Origin: UBA8752 sp049610565
Lineage (GTDB): Bacteria; Bacteroidota; Bacteroidia; Flavobacteriales_D; Sanyastnellaceae
Direction of reading: 5' to 3'
DNA: 55,506 nt
NCBI GenBank assembly: GCA_049610565.1
Contig: JBMYZR010000009.1
Coordinates: 1-55,506 of the forward strand
Shown in pieces: positions 34,190 through 42,925 of this stretch (positions within the stretch are counted from its first letter, which is position 1; every line of letters starts with the position of its first letter). The translations under genes were made by a program, and so were the position numbers. Under the pieces are notes generated by a model. That model saw nothing but the letters and a program-made list of their open reading frames with translations. It was not told where the DNA came from and searched no databases.

Positions 34190-35707
34190 TTGGCACGCAA
34201 ATCCCGCCTCTTCCACAAAGGCACCCTCCTCGAACTCGACATCCTCGACGTCGCCTTCGGCGGCAAGGGCATCGCCAAGGTCCCGACGGACGAGGGCGAC
34301 TTCACGGTCTTCGTGCCCAACGCCATCCAGGGCCAGCGGGTGCGCGCCCGGGTTTCCCTGTGCAAGCGGCGGCACGCCGAGGCCCGCATCACCGCCGTGC
34401 TCCAACGCGCACCGGGCGAAATCGACGTGCCCCACCAGGCGATTCCCGGCGCCCCCTACATCACGCTGCCGCTGGACGCCCAGCGGGCTTGGAAGGAACA
34501 GACCACCCTCGACGTTTACCGCCGGATTGGCGGGGTGCCCGACCTCGACGCCTGCTACGCCGGATGGGTCGATTCCCCGAGCGGATTTCACTACCGCAAC
34601 AAGATGGAGTACAGCTTCGCCGCCATCGGCCGGAGCCCGGGAGACGACCCCGATGCGGAATTCGAGGACGGATTCTTCCTCGGCTTCAAGGCCCGGGGAA
34701 CGTGGTGGGCCGTCGAGAACCTCGACGGGGACAGCGGGCTCTTCGATCCGGACTTCGAGGCCCTCGTCAAGGACATCCGAGGATGGTGCGAAGCCTCCGG
34801 ACTCCCTCCCTGGCACGCTCCCAAGCGAGAGGGGTTCTTCCGCTTTCTCGTCGTGCGGCGGAGCCTGACGGCCGACGAATTGCTCGTCAACCTCGTGACC
34901 ACAAGCGACGGCCTCGACCAATTCGACACGGAGGCGTTCGCCGCCCGCCTGAAGGAGCGCCTCGGGGAACGGCTTGCCGGGTTCCTGCACACCCTCAACG
35001 ACGACAAGGGCGAACGCGTCGAGACCCGGGATGGCCGCACCCACGCGACCATCGGCCGGGACCATGTGGTCGAGCAACTCCACGGGCTGGATTTTGAAAT
35101 CCGGATGCGGAGCTTCTTCCAGACCAACCCCCGTTGTGCCGAACGCCTCTACGCGCAGGTCATGGCTTACGCCTTCACCGAGCCGATGCCCGAGGTGGAC
35201 GCCCCGGACCCGGTGATGATGGACCTGTTCTGCGGCACGGGCACCATCGCCCAGCTGCTGGCCCGGCACGGCGGCCCCAACACGGCCGTGGTCGGGGTGG
35301 ACCTCATCGAGGAGGCCATCGGAGACGCCCGCCGCAGCGCGGAGCGGAATGGCGTCCACGGCATCGAGTTCCACGCCGCCGATGTGGGGCGGTTTCTGCT
35401 GGACCACCCCGAGTACAAGGGCCGCATCGGGACGGTGGTCCTCGACCCACCGCGCAGCGGCATCAGCCCCAAATCCTTGCGGAAGGTCATCCGCCTGCGG
35501 GCCAAGCGCATCGTCTACGTGAGCTGCAATCCCTCCACCCAGGCGCGCGATCTGGTCGCCCTGCGCGAGGCCGGCTATGTGCTGAAGGCGTTCAAGCTCG
35601 TGGACCAATTCCCCCACACTGCGCACGTGGAGGCCGTCTCGCTGTTGGAATTCGACGCATCGACCCTCCCGGAGCCGGAAGGAAAACCCGAACTTGGCAC
35701 TCCATGA
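34190..35707 (+). CDS. TrmA/RlmD-family 23S rRNA or tRNA (uracil-5-)-methyltransferase without the Fe-S cysteines
   Basis: 505 residues from a TTG start; no ATG or GTG lies at a sensible place upstream, and MARKSRLFHKG then a TRAM-like domain (LDILDVAFGGKGIAKV, VFVPNAIQGQRVRARV) follow directly. The C-terminal half is a Rossmann methyltransferase: SAM loop DLFCGTGTIAQLL, DPPRSGISP, and catalytic C446 in VSCNPSTQARDL, as in RlmD/TrmA/RlmCD. These make 5-methyluridine in RNA using SAM. In RlmD three cysteines (CxxxxxCxxC) bind an iron-sulfur cluster; here the aligned segment VPHQAIPGAP (residues 80-89) has Val, Pro and Pro instead. Which RNA position is modified cannot be told. Its stop overlaps the next ATG. 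Confidence 0.9.
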   Translation: MARKSRLFHKGTLLELDILDVAFGGKGIAKVPTDEGDFTVFVPNAIQGQRVRARVSLCKRRHAEARITAVLQRAPGEIDVPHQAIPGAPYITLPLDAQRAWKEQTTLDVYRRIGGVPDLDACYAGWVDSPSGFHYRNKMEYSFAAIGRSPGDDPDAEFEDGFFLGFKARGTWWAVENLDGDSGLFDPDFEALVKDIRGWCEASGLPPWHAPKREGFFRFLVVRRSLTADELLVNLVTTSDGLDQFDTEAFAARLKERLGERLAGFLHTLNDDKGERVETRDGRTHATIGRDHVVEQLHGLDFEIRMRSFFQTNPRCAERLYAQVMAYAFTEPMPEVDAPDPVMMDLFCGTGTIAQLLARHGGPNTAVVGVDLIEEAIGDARRSAERNGVHGIEFHAADVGRFLLDHPEYKGRIGTVVLDPPRSGISPKSLRKVIRLRAKRIVYVSCNPSTQARDLVALREAGYVLKAFKLVDQFPHTAHVEAVSLLEFDASTLPEPEGKPELGTP

Positions 35708-36246
35708 GCGCGGACGCCCACACCCAAGAAGCCGTCATCCTCGATGCCCAGCGCATTGAGCGGTGCATCCAGCGGATTGCCCGGCAGATCCTGGAGGACC
35801 ACCACACTGCCCCCCTCATCGCCATCGCGGCCATCGATGGGCAGGGCACGGTCATGGCCAAGCGGCTCGTCGATGCGCTCGACGCCATCTCGACCCAGGC
35901 CGTGGAGGGCTTCACCGTGGCCCTCGACAAGGACGCCCCGCTGGACCACCCGATCTCGGTGACCGACCGCCATGGTGCGGACTTCGAGGCCGGTTCGCTG
36001 GACGGCGCCACCATCATTGTCGTGGACGATGTGCTCAACAGTGGCCGCACGCTCCTCCACGCTGTGGCCCACCTTCTCCCCTTCCGGCCGCGCACCGTCG
36101 CCACCTGCGTGCTGGTGGACCGCATCCACCGCCGGTTCCCCGTGCGGGCCGACTATGTGGGCATGAGCCTCTCGACCAACCTCAAGGCGCACATCGACGT
36201 CCGCCTCAGCGGTCCGGGTCCGGATGCGGCGGTCCTGATGGACTGA
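35704..36246 (+). CDS. PyrR-like phosphoribosyltransferase family protein
   Basis: 180 residues starting at an ATGA overlap with the preceding stop. A type I phosphoribosyltransferase fold is shown by the PRPP-binding loop TIIVVDDVLNSGRTLLHAV, an N-terminal LIAIAAIDGQGTVMAKRL strand-loop, and a hood-like RHGADFEAG segment. Overall layout resembles PyrR (uracil phosphoribosyltransferase / pyrimidine operon attenuator). However, Bacteroidota often carry several such paralogues and no pyrimidine gene is nearby, so I leave the symbol empty. The last 41 bases overlap the 3' end of the convergent shikimate kinase gene. Confidence 0.85.
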   Translation: MSADAHTQEAVILDAQRIERCIQRIARQILEDHHTAPLIAIAAIDGQGTVMAKRLVDALDAISTQAVEGFTVALDKDAPLDHPISVTDRHGADFEAGSLDGATIIVVDDVLNSGRTLLHAVAHLLPFRPRTVATCVLVDRIHRRFPVRADYVGMSLSTNLKAHIDVRLSGPGPDAAVLMD

Positions 36247-36775
36247 ACCAGGCGCGCCCCTCCACAAGGTTCCGGACGGACTTCATGCGGTCCCGGTCGA
36301 AATGCCGGGCATCGACGGTGATGTGCGCCTGGCTGTACACCGGCTCCCGTTCGGCGAGGTGCCGGGCCACGAAGGCCGGCAACGCCTCTGCGGAAACGCC
36401 GGCAATCAAAGGGCGTTGATCCGCCCGGCCTTCGAGGCGCCGGACCAGCTCATCAGCGGGCATCTGGAGGTAGATCACCGTTCCCTGTGCCCGCATGAAG
36501 TCCATGTTGTCCGCGTGGCACGGCGTCCCGCCGCCGGTGGAGATCAGGGCCTGCTGGTGGTCCCTGACCAGCGCGTGGAGCGCCTCCCGCTCCATGATGC
36601 GGAAGGCCGGCTCTCCGTGCTCCTCGAACAGCTGCGTGATGCTGCCGCCATGCTGCTCCCGCAGGACGGAATCGGTGTCGAAGAAGGGCAGGTCCATGAG
36701 TTTCGCGAGGCGAGCGCCACTGGTGCTCTTGCCCACCCCCATGTATCCGACCATGAAGACCCGCTTCTCCTGCAT
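36206..36775 (-). CDS. aroK: Shikimate kinase
   Basis: 189 residues from ATG 36775. P-loop GYMGVGKST near the start, FFDTDS (metal and shikimate-binding Asp), SITQLFEEHGEPAFRIMERE (Arg contact), ISTGGGTP (shikimate-binding GGG), and a lid segment RADQRPLIAG. It phosphorylates shikimate at the 3-hydroxyl, the fifth step of chorismate and aromatic amino acid synthesis, in the cytoplasm. Its C-terminal coding end overlaps the plus-strand phosphoribosyltransferase gene by 41 bases. It stands alone, divergent from clpB, with a perfect TAnnTTTG element almost touching the ATG. Confidence 0.95.
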   Translation of the reverse strand: MQEKRVFMVGYMGVGKSTSGARLAKLMDLPFFDTDSVLREQHGGSITQLFEEHGEPAFRIMEREALHALVRDHQQALISTGGGTPCHADNMDFMRAQGTVIYLQMPADELVRRLEGRADQRPLIAGVSAEALPAFVARHLAEREPVYSQAHITVDARHFDRDRMKSVRNLVEGRAWFSPSGPPHPDPDR

Positions 36776-36779
36776 GGGA

Positions 36780-36787
36780 CAAAAGTA
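36780..36787 (-). promoter_or_regulatory. Perfect -7 element next to the aroK start
   Basis: Minus strand TACTTTTG, an exact TAnnTTTG, only 4 bases before the ATG at 36775; a TTTTG at 36808-36804 lies 16 bases further upstream. If used, the aroK transcript would be almost leaderless. Confidence 0.5.
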
Positions 36788-36935
36788 AGCGCACCCCGAC
36801 CGACAAAACGTCAGCCAATTCCCGGTTTGCGCGCCAAAATGACACGCCGAACTCGGCATTCTCGCGTTGGCACCGTCTTGGAGGAGGTGGAGGTGGCCGC
36901 ACGGGGCGGCCCACTTCATTTGACAATCCCACACC

Positions 36936-39572
36936 ATGGAACAGCACGCCTTCACCCTCAAAGCCCAGAGCATCCTGGAAGAAGCGCTCGCCCTGGCCGG
37001 CCGCAAGCGCCACACCCAAGTGGATGCACTCCACATCCTGCACGCGCTCCTGCACGGCGCAGACCCGCTGCCCACACACCTTCTCGAACGCATGGAGGTC
37101 TCCGCCTCCCCGGTTCGGCATGCCGTCGACCGCGCCATCGACGCCCTCCCCACCCAGGAGGGCCAGCCCCAGATTCCGTGGGGCCACACGGCCCAGGCCA
37201 CCCTGCGGAGTGCCGCGGAATCCGCACGCCAAGGCGGCGACCAATACGTCGCCCTCGATCTGCTGCTCGCCGGCATTCTCGCCGCGGGCGGAACGGCAGC
37301 CCGCCTGCTCGCCGATGCAGGCGCCACGCCCGACGCGCTCCGACAGGCCGTCGAGGCCCTCCGCCGCGGGCGGACGGTCGACAGCGCCAGCCACGAGGAT
37401 GCGCTCGACGCCCTCAACCGGTATGCCCGCAACCTCAACGCCATGGCCCACGCCGGCAAGCTCGACCCGGTCATCGGCCGCGATGAGGAAATCCGCCGGG
37501 TCCTGCAGATCCTGACCCGGCGCACCAAGAACAACCCCATCCTGCTCGGCGAGCCGGGCGTCGGAAAGACCGCCATCGCCGAGGGCATCGCGCACCGCAT
37601 CGTGTCGGGCGACGTGCCCGACAACCTCCTCGACAAATCCCTCTACAGCCTCGACATGGGCGCCCTCATCGCAGGGGCCAAATACAAGGGCGAGTTCGAG
37701 GAGCGCCTGAAGTCCGTGGTCCGCGAGGTCGAGGAGAGCGACGGTCAGGTGCTGCTCTTCATCGACGAGATCCACACGCTCGTCGGCGCCGGCGGTGGCG
37801 AAGGCGCCATGGATGCGGCCAACATCCTCAAACCCGCCCTCGCCCGCGGTGAACTCCGCGCCATCGGGGCCACCACGCTCAACGAGTACCAGAAGCATTT
37901 CGAAAAGGACAAGGCCCTCGAACGGCGGTTCCAGAAAGTCCGCGTGTCCGAACCGGACCGGGACAGCGCCATCGCCATCCTGCGGGGCATCAAGGACCGC
38001 TATGAGGCCCACCATCGCGTGGCGATCCGCGACGAAGCCGTGGTCCGGGCCGTGGAGCTGTCCACGCGGTACCTGCCTGACCGCTTCCTGCCGGACAAGG
38101 CCATCGACCTCATTGACGAGGCCGCTGCGCGCCTGAGGTTGGAAATGAACTCCAAGCCCCAGGCCCTCGACGACCTCGATCGCCGCATCCTCCAACTGGA
38201 GATCGAAAAGGCCGCCATCGCCGGCGAGGAAGACCCCGTCCGCCGCACGGAGATCGACATCAACCTCGCCAACCTCGGCGAGGAGCGCGACACCCTGCAG
38301 GCCCGATGGGATGCCGAGCGCTCGGTCATCGACCGCGTGCAGTCCCTCCGCGATGAGCTGGAGGGCCTCAAGGTCGAGGCGGAGCGCGCCGAGCGGGATG
38401 GCGACTTCGGCAAGGTGGCCGAGATCCGCTATGGCCGAACCCGCGAGCACGAATCCGCCCTCGAGCAAGCCAAGGCCGACCTTGTGGCCATGCAGGGCGA
38501 GTCCCGCCTGGTCAAGGAGGAAGTCGACGCCGAAGGCATCGCAGACGTCGTGAGCCTCTGGAGCGGCGTCCCCGTTTGCCGGATGCTCCAATCCGATCGG
38601 TCCCGCCTGCTGGCCCTCGAGGACCTGCTGGCCGAACGCATCATCGGCCAGGAAGGAGCGGTCCAGGCCGTCAGCGAGGCCGTGCGCCGGTCGCGGTCCG
38701 GACTCGCCGACGCCAACCGGCCGATGGGCAGCTTCCTCTTCATGGGCTCCACGGGCGTGGGCAAGACCGAGCTCGCCAAGGCCCTGAGCGAATTCCTGTT
38801 CGACGACGAGCGCGCCCTGGTCCGGCTGGACATGGGCGAATTCCAGGAAAAGCACACCGTCAGCCGCCTGATCGGGGCTCCTCCCGGGTACATCGGGCAC
38901 GATGAAGGCGGACAGTTGACCGAGGCCGTCCGTCGCCGCCCGCACACCGTGGTCCTGCTCGACGAAATCGAGAAGGCCCACCCCGACGTGTTCAACACAC
39001 TGCTCCAGCTGCTGGACGAGGGGCGCCTGACCGACGGTAAGGGCCGGCTCGTGGATTTCCGGAATGCCCTGGTCATCATGACCTCCAATGCCGGAACGGA
39101 CGCCCTGGCCGCCCGGTTCGCCGCGGGAGCCGACGCCGGTCGTCCGGCCGCTGAGACCGCACAGGACGACACCACGGTCGACGTGGCCCGGGATGCCCTG
39201 CTGGCCTTCCTCCGTCCGGAATTCGTCAACCGCATCGACGAGATCGCCGTCTTCCACCCGCTCGACCGCGAACACACCGGGCGCATTGTCCGGCTCCAGC
39301 TGGCGGGACTCAAGGGTCGCCTGCGCGAAGCCGGCATCGAGCTCAAGGCCACGCCGGACGTGATCGACTGGTTGGCGGAAGAAGGCCACCACCCCGAGTT
39401 CGGTGCCCGGCCCGTGAAGCGGCTCATCGACCGCGCGGTGCTCAACCCGCTGTCCAAGGCCCTGCTGGCCGACGACCTCGACCGGGCTCAGCCGGTGGTC
39501 ATGGACCGGTTCGGTGGCGACATCGTCTTCCGGCAGCCCCTTGAGAATGAGGCCCTGGTGCCGGTGAGCTGA
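36936..39572 (+). CDS. clpB: ATP-dependent chaperone ClpB
   Basis: 878 residues, normal for the family. N-terminal Clp repeat domain (FTLKAQSILEEALALA, VDALHILHALL). First AAA+ domain: Walker A GEPGVGKT near residue 205, Walker B LLFIDEIH, RAIGATTLNEYQKHFEKDKALERRF. Middle coiled-coil domain at about 400-530, which separates ClpB from ClpA/C. Second AAA+ domain: GSTGVGKTELAKALSEFL, GAPPGYIGHDEGGQLTEAVR, VVLLDEIEKAHPDVF, then the D2-small domain with FRPEFVNRIDEI. It works with DnaK to rescue aggregated proteins in the cytoplasm. The pore motif reads GYIGH rather than the common GYVGY. Single-gene unit with a 160-base divergent upstream region. Confidence 0.97.
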   Translation: MEQHAFTLKAQSILEEALALAGRKRHTQVDALHILHALLHGADPLPTHLLERMEVSASPVRHAVDRAIDALPTQEGQPQIPWGHTAQATLRSAAESARQGGDQYVALDLLLAGILAAGGTAARLLADAGATPDALRQAVEALRRGRTVDSASHEDALDALNRYARNLNAMAHAGKLDPVIGRDEEIRRVLQILTRRTKNNPILLGEPGVGKTAIAEGIAHRIVSGDVPDNLLDKSLYSLDMGALIAGAKYKGEFEERLKSVVREVEESDGQVLLFIDEIHTLVGAGGGEGAMDAANILKPALARGELRAIGATTLNEYQKHFEKDKALERRFQKVRVSEPDRDSAIAILRGIKDRYEAHHRVAIRDEAVVRAVELSTRYLPDRFLPDKAIDLIDEAAARLRLEMNSKPQALDDLDRRILQLEIEKAAIAGEEDPVRRTEIDINLANLGEERDTLQARWDAERSVIDRVQSLRDELEGLKVEAERAERDGDFGKVAEIRYGRTREHESALEQAKADLVAMQGESRLVKEEVDAEGIADVVSLWSGVPVCRMLQSDRSRLLALEDLLAERIIGQEGAVQAVSEAVRRSRSGLADANRPMGSFLFMGSTGVGKTELAKALSEFLFDDERALVRLDMGEFQEKHTVSRLIGAPPGYIGHDEGGQLTEAVRRRPHTVVLLDEIEKAHPDVFNTLLQLLDEGRLTDGKGRLVDFRNALVIMTSNAGTDALAARFAAGADAGRPAAETAQDDTTVDVARDALLAFLRPEFVNRIDEIAVFHPLDREHTGRIVRLQLAGLKGRLREAGIELKATPDVIDWLAEEGHHPEFGARPVKRLIDRAVLNPLSKALLADDLDRAQPVVMDRFGGDIVFRQPLENEALVPVS

Positions 39573-39587
39573 TCATCTACCCGAAGA

Positions 39588-40205
39588 TCAGAGGACCTCG
39601 ACCTCGAACATCGTGCGCCCTTCGAGGCGGCCTTCCAAGCGGTCACCCGACCGCACGGGGCCGACCCCGGAGGGCGTTCCGGTGAAGAGCAGATCCCCGG
39701 TCTTCCAGGTGCTGTACCGCGACACATGGGCAATGAGCCGATCGACCGGAAACAGCATCTCGGAGGTCGATCCCGACTGGACCACCTCTCCATTCTTCAA
39801 CAGGCTGAACGAAAGGGTCTGGATGTCCCCGCCGAGCGCGTCCAAGGCGAGGAACTCCCGCGATACGACCGCAGAGCCATCGAAGGCCTTGGCCTTTTCC
39901 CAAGGCTTCCCGGCCGCCTTCAACTCAGACTGGACGTCCCGGGCCGTGAAATCGATGCCCAGCCCCACCGTCGTGTAGCACCGCCCCGCGTGTCCCTCCT
40001 CGATCCACTTGGCCGCCCGGTCCATCCGCACCACGAGCTCCACCTCGAAGTGGCAATTCTCGGTCCACTCGGGTATTGCGAACGGGTGGTCCTTGTGCAG
40101 GATGGCACTTTCGGGCTTGAAGAAAAACAGGGGTTCGGAGGGCACGGCATTGCCCAGCTCCGCTGCGTGCTGGGCATAGTTCCGGCCGATGCAGACGATT
40201 TTCAT
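39588..40205 (-). CDS. Fumarylacetoacetate hydrolase (FAH) family protein
   Basis: 205 residues, the short single-domain form. Metal-binding carboxylates are in HFEVELVVRM, with GLGIDFTARDVQSELKAAGKPWEKAKAFDGSA and a closing FTGTPSGVGPV loop. Family members hydrolyse or decarboxylate 2-oxo or acylpyruvate compounds, for example oxaloacetate decarboxylase/acylpyruvase. This compact type is common in Bacteroidota and the natural substrate is usually unassigned. Cytoplasmic, no signal peptide. It lies 39 bases after the OmpA-type gene in the same direction and 15 bases from the convergent clpB stop, so it ends its transcript tightly. Confidence 0.92.
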   Translation of the reverse strand: MKIVCIGRNYAQHAAELGNAVPSEPLFFFKPESAILHKDHPFAIPEWTENCHFEVELVVRMDRAAKWIEEGHAGRCYTTVGLGIDFTARDVQSELKAAGKPWEKAKAFDGSAVVSREFLALDALGGDIQTLSFSLLKNGEVVQSGSTSEMLFPVDRLIAHVSRYSTWKTGDLLFTGTPSGVGPVRSGDRLEGRLEGRTMFEVEVL

Positions 40206-40244
40206 GGCGCAAAGGTGGGCAAGGACGCGGCGTGGGTGTCCGGA

Positions 40245-41387
40245 TCAATCCAGCAGGAGCCGAATCTCGACACGGCGATCGAAGGCGCCGCCCCATTCCG
40301 GCCGGCTTTCCCCGAAATGGGCCGAGGTCACCCGGTCCGCGGACACCCCGCGTTCGAGGAGGTAGTAGCGCACGGTTTGCGCCCGACGGCGGCTCAGCTC
40401 CATGTTGGCGTGGCCGCTGCCGGTGGCGTCACTGTGTCCGGTCACGAGCACCCGCAAGCTGGGCCGGGCCGCCATCCACTCCACCAGCGTGTTGAGGCTG
40501 TACTCGGCGCTGAGCCCCAAGGCCGCAGACCCTCCGGGAAACTGCAAGGTGAACGACTCGGGCAGTCCGTTGGGAAAGGCCGTGGCGCCTCCGGGCGTCC
40601 AGCCTCCATCCGGACCGGCCGTCGGAAAGCTGCCGCCGGACGGCAATGGGGAAGGCCGGGCGGTGCCCCGTTCCAATGACTCCACGCGGCGGATCAGCTC
40701 CTGGATGGAGGACTCCAACGCCCGCAGGGCATCGCCGTCACTGCCGGCCGGTCGGTTGGAGGTGTTGCTGCCGCTCGAACCACCGAGGTCACCGAGGCCA
40801 TCGAGGCTGCTGTTGTCGCGGGGATCGCCTCCGCCGAAATCCGGCAGCGGCTCGGGCCGCAAGGGGTCACTGCCCCCCTGCAGGTCCTCCCAATCCCGGG
40901 CGAGGTCGGACCGGGCCCGCACATCGGCGGCGAGCAGGGCATTGGCGTACACGCCCACGTCCATCGCCACCAGCAGCATCGCGTCCTGGGTGGCCCGCTC
41001 CACCGCGTAGTATCGCCAGTCGGATTCCGTCCAGCCCCGCGGCGCCGGCTCGACCCGCATTCCGTCCAGCGCATCGAGGGCGTCGGACACGCGCGGTGTG
41101 AACCGCCGGAATTCCGCCAGCCCCCCTTCGAAGTAATACGGCGCGGAGGCGCGCACGACATCCCGCATGGACCGGAGCAATCGGCTTGCTGGCGTGCGCA
41201 ACCGGACCGTGTTGCCGTCGAGCGTCAGTTCCGCCTGGAGGCGGGCCTCAAGGACCTCCACGACCAACGCTTCATACTGCTGCACGGCCACGTCAGACCC
41301 ATCCTGCCCCCGTGCGTTCCAGCCACAAGACAGGAAGCCCACAAGAACCAAGGCAATCCTCGGAAAACCAGAACAATGGCGCGGCAT
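40245..41387 (-). CDS. OmpA-family outer membrane/peptidoglycan-associated protein
   Basis: 380 residues; signal peptide RIALVLVGFLSC, cleavage near ARGQ (FLSC is only a weak lipobox). Residues about 25-170 form an unrecognised helical region. Residues 170-270 are low-complexity Gly/Ser/Pro with a short coiled-coil stretch (ALRALESSIQELIRRVESLE). The last ~110 residues are an OmpA C-terminal domain: LRVLVTGHSDATGSGHANMELSRRRAQTVRYYLLERG, FGESRP, DRRVEIRLLLD, with the Asp and Arg that bind diaminopimelate. It probably tethers the envelope to peptidoglycan. Confidence 0.92.
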   Translation of the reverse strand: MPRHCSGFPRIALVLVGFLSCGWNARGQDGSDVAVQQYEALVVEVLEARLQAELTLDGNTVRLRTPASRLLRSMRDVVRASAPYYFEGGLAEFRRFTPRVSDALDALDGMRVEPAPRGWTESDWRYYAVERATQDAMLLVAMDVGVYANALLAADVRARSDLARDWEDLQGGSDPLRPEPLPDFGGGDPRDNSSLDGLGDLGGSSGSNTSNRPAGSDGDALRALESSIQELIRRVESLERGTARPSPLPSGGSFPTAGPDGGWTPGGATAFPNGLPESFTLQFPGGSAALGLSAEYSLNTLVEWMAARPSLRVLVTGHSDATGSGHANMELSRRRAQTVRYYLLERGVSADRVTSAHFGESRPEWGGAFDRRVEIRLLLD

Positions 41388-41394
41388 GGCACCC

Positions 41395-41421
41395 TAAATT
41401 TAACTCATTACGGAGCCCCAA
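41395..41421 (-). promoter_or_regulatory. Candidate promoter before the OmpA-family gene
   Basis: Minus strand TTG at 41421-41419, 16-base spacer, TAAATTTA at 41402-41395 (TAnnTTTG with one mismatch), 7 bases before the ATG at 41387. The spacer is short compared with the usual 17-23. Confidence 0.4.
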
Positions 41422-41446
41422 TCCGCACCGGCGACGAAGCCGCCAA

Positions 41447-42922
41447 TCACTTTCCCCGGCCGCGGAGGACGATCCAGACCGTGTAGGCGAGGATCTTGAA
41501 ATCGAGGCTGAGCGACATGTTTTCCATGTAGATCAGGTCGAACCGGAGCCGCTGGACCATCTGGTCGACATTTTCCGCATACCCGTATTTGACCTGACCC
41601 CACGACGTGATGCCGGGCCGAACCTTCTGCAGGTGATGATAATGGGGAGCGCGCTCGGTGATGAGGTCGATGTAGTGCTGGCGCTCCGGCCGGGGCCCGA
41701 CCAGCGACATCTCGCCCACGAGCACGTTGTAGAACTGGGGCAATTCATCCAGGCGCGACTTGCGCAGGAACCGGCCGATCGGGGTGATGCGCGGATCGTT
41801 GTCCCGGGACAATTGGGGGCCCTGCTCCTCGGCGTTGGTGTACATCGACCGGAACTTGTGGATGGTGAAGGGCCGGCCCCATCGGCCCACGCGCTCCTGA
41901 TGGAAGAACACGGGGCCCGTGGAACCGAGCTTCACCCCCACGGCAATGGCGAGGAGCAACGGCGTCAGCAGAATGAGCGCAATGGTGCTGGCCACGACAT
42001 CGATGCCCCGCTTCACGGCCACCTGCCACGCCGGCATGATGTCGCGCCGGATGGCGATGAGGGGCGCACCGAAGAGGCTCTGCATCCGGACCGAACCGGA
42101 CAGGATGTCGTAGATGTCCGGGACGATCTTGATGCCCACGGACAGGCCCTCCAGCTGGTTGAGGATGGCCTCGAGTTCGCCATGGTGTCCTCCCCGCACG
42201 GCCAAGATGACCTCCTCCACCTCGTGGTCCCGCACCAAGGCAGCGAGCTTGTCTGAACTTCCGAGGCAGGGGATGCCCTCGAGCGTTCGGCATCCTTCCT
42301 CGCCCACCTGCGTGAACCCGATGAAGCGGAAACCTGGGTTCCGCCTCAGCGCCCGGATTTCCCGGATCATCTCCACCGCGTGCTCGTTGCACCCCACGAC
42401 CAGCGTATTGAACGCGAGATCGCCGCGGTGCACCCGCCTCACCGTGCGCGTCGTCTGCGGGAGTCGAACGGCCAGGACGGACGCCACCTGGGCGCCGTAG
42501 AGGACCAGCATCGACTGGTAGTACTGGGTGTAGGTGACGATCTGGTCGTCGAGGATGAGCACGAAGAACAGCGCGAGCGATCCGAGCAGGCTGACCCACA
42601 GGACCTGCACGACGTCCTGCGATCGATACCGCCGAAAGGGGTCGGAGTGCATGCCCACCAAGCCGTACAACCCGATCCAGAACATCGGGATGAAGACAAT
42701 CCCGAAGAGGAAGTTCTCATCCTGGAGGATGCGGGCCGGAACCCATTGCTCCAAGTACGCAGGTGCAAACTCGATGTGCCGTTTCCGGAAGAGGAAGAGC
42801 GTGACCCAGGCGACCACCGACGCGAGGGCATCGAAGAGGACGTACCGCACCGAAGCCCACCGCTGGGACCGCCCCGTGATGGGCAGGGCTTCCTGGGTGG
42901 CGGCGGGGGCTGGGGTCACCAT
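41447..42922 (-). CDS. Polyprenyl-phosphate sugar-1-phosphate transferase (exopolysaccharide initiating glycosyltransferase)
   Basis: 491 residues from ATG 42922 (a TTG one codon earlier is less likely). The N-terminal half has four to five membrane segments and a CoA-binding-like Rossmann portion (NTLVVGCNEHAVEMIREI). A further membrane helix (DVVASTIALILLTPLLLAIA) precedes the catalytic bacterial sugar transferase domain: GPVFFHQERVGRWG, FTIHKFRSMY, DPRITPIGRFLRKSRLDELPQ split over the active site, MSLVGPRPERQHYI, KVRPGITSWGQVKYGY. It transfers a sugar phosphate to undecaprenyl phosphate, starting capsule or exopolysaccharide synthesis. It begins 3 bases after the lipoprotein gene stop, so the two are coupled. 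No other polysaccharide genes are nearby. Confidence 0.95.
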   Translation of the reverse strand: MVTPAPAATQEALPITGRSQRWASVRYVLFDALASVVAWVTLFLFRKRHIEFAPAYLEQWVPARILQDENFLFGIVFIPMFWIGLYGLVGMHSDPFRRYRSQDVVQVLWVSLLGSLALFFVLILDDQIVTYTQYYQSMLVLYGAQVASVLAVRLPQTTRTVRRVHRGDLAFNTLVVGCNEHAVEMIREIRALRRNPGFRFIGFTQVGEEGCRTLEGIPCLGSSDKLAALVRDHEVEEVILAVRGGHHGELEAILNQLEGLSVGIKIVPDIYDILSGSVRMQSLFGAPLIAIRRDIMPAWQVAVKRGIDVVASTIALILLTPLLLAIAVGVKLGSTGPVFFHQERVGRWGRPFTIHKFRSMYTNAEEQGPQLSRDNDPRITPIGRFLRKSRLDELPQFYNVLVGEMSLVGPRPERQHYIDLITERAPHYHHLQKVRPGITSWGQVKYGYAENVDQMVQRLRFDLIYMENMSLSLDFKILAYTVWIVLRGRGK

Positions 42923-42925
42923 CAA

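Noticed and set aside
34019..35626. 535-codon minus-strand open frame opposite the RNA methyltransferase
   Set aside because: No recognisable motif; the opposite strand encodes intact TRAM-like and SAM methyltransferase motifs.
36868..36881. TGGCAC...TTGG resembling a sigma-54 promoter before clpB
   Set aside because: Spacing is one base short and TTGC is replaced by TTGG.
36453..39392. 979-codon minus-strand open frame opposite clpB
   Set aside because: Complement of a textbook ClpB sequence; only the separate shikimate kinase frame at 36206-36775 is real on that strand.
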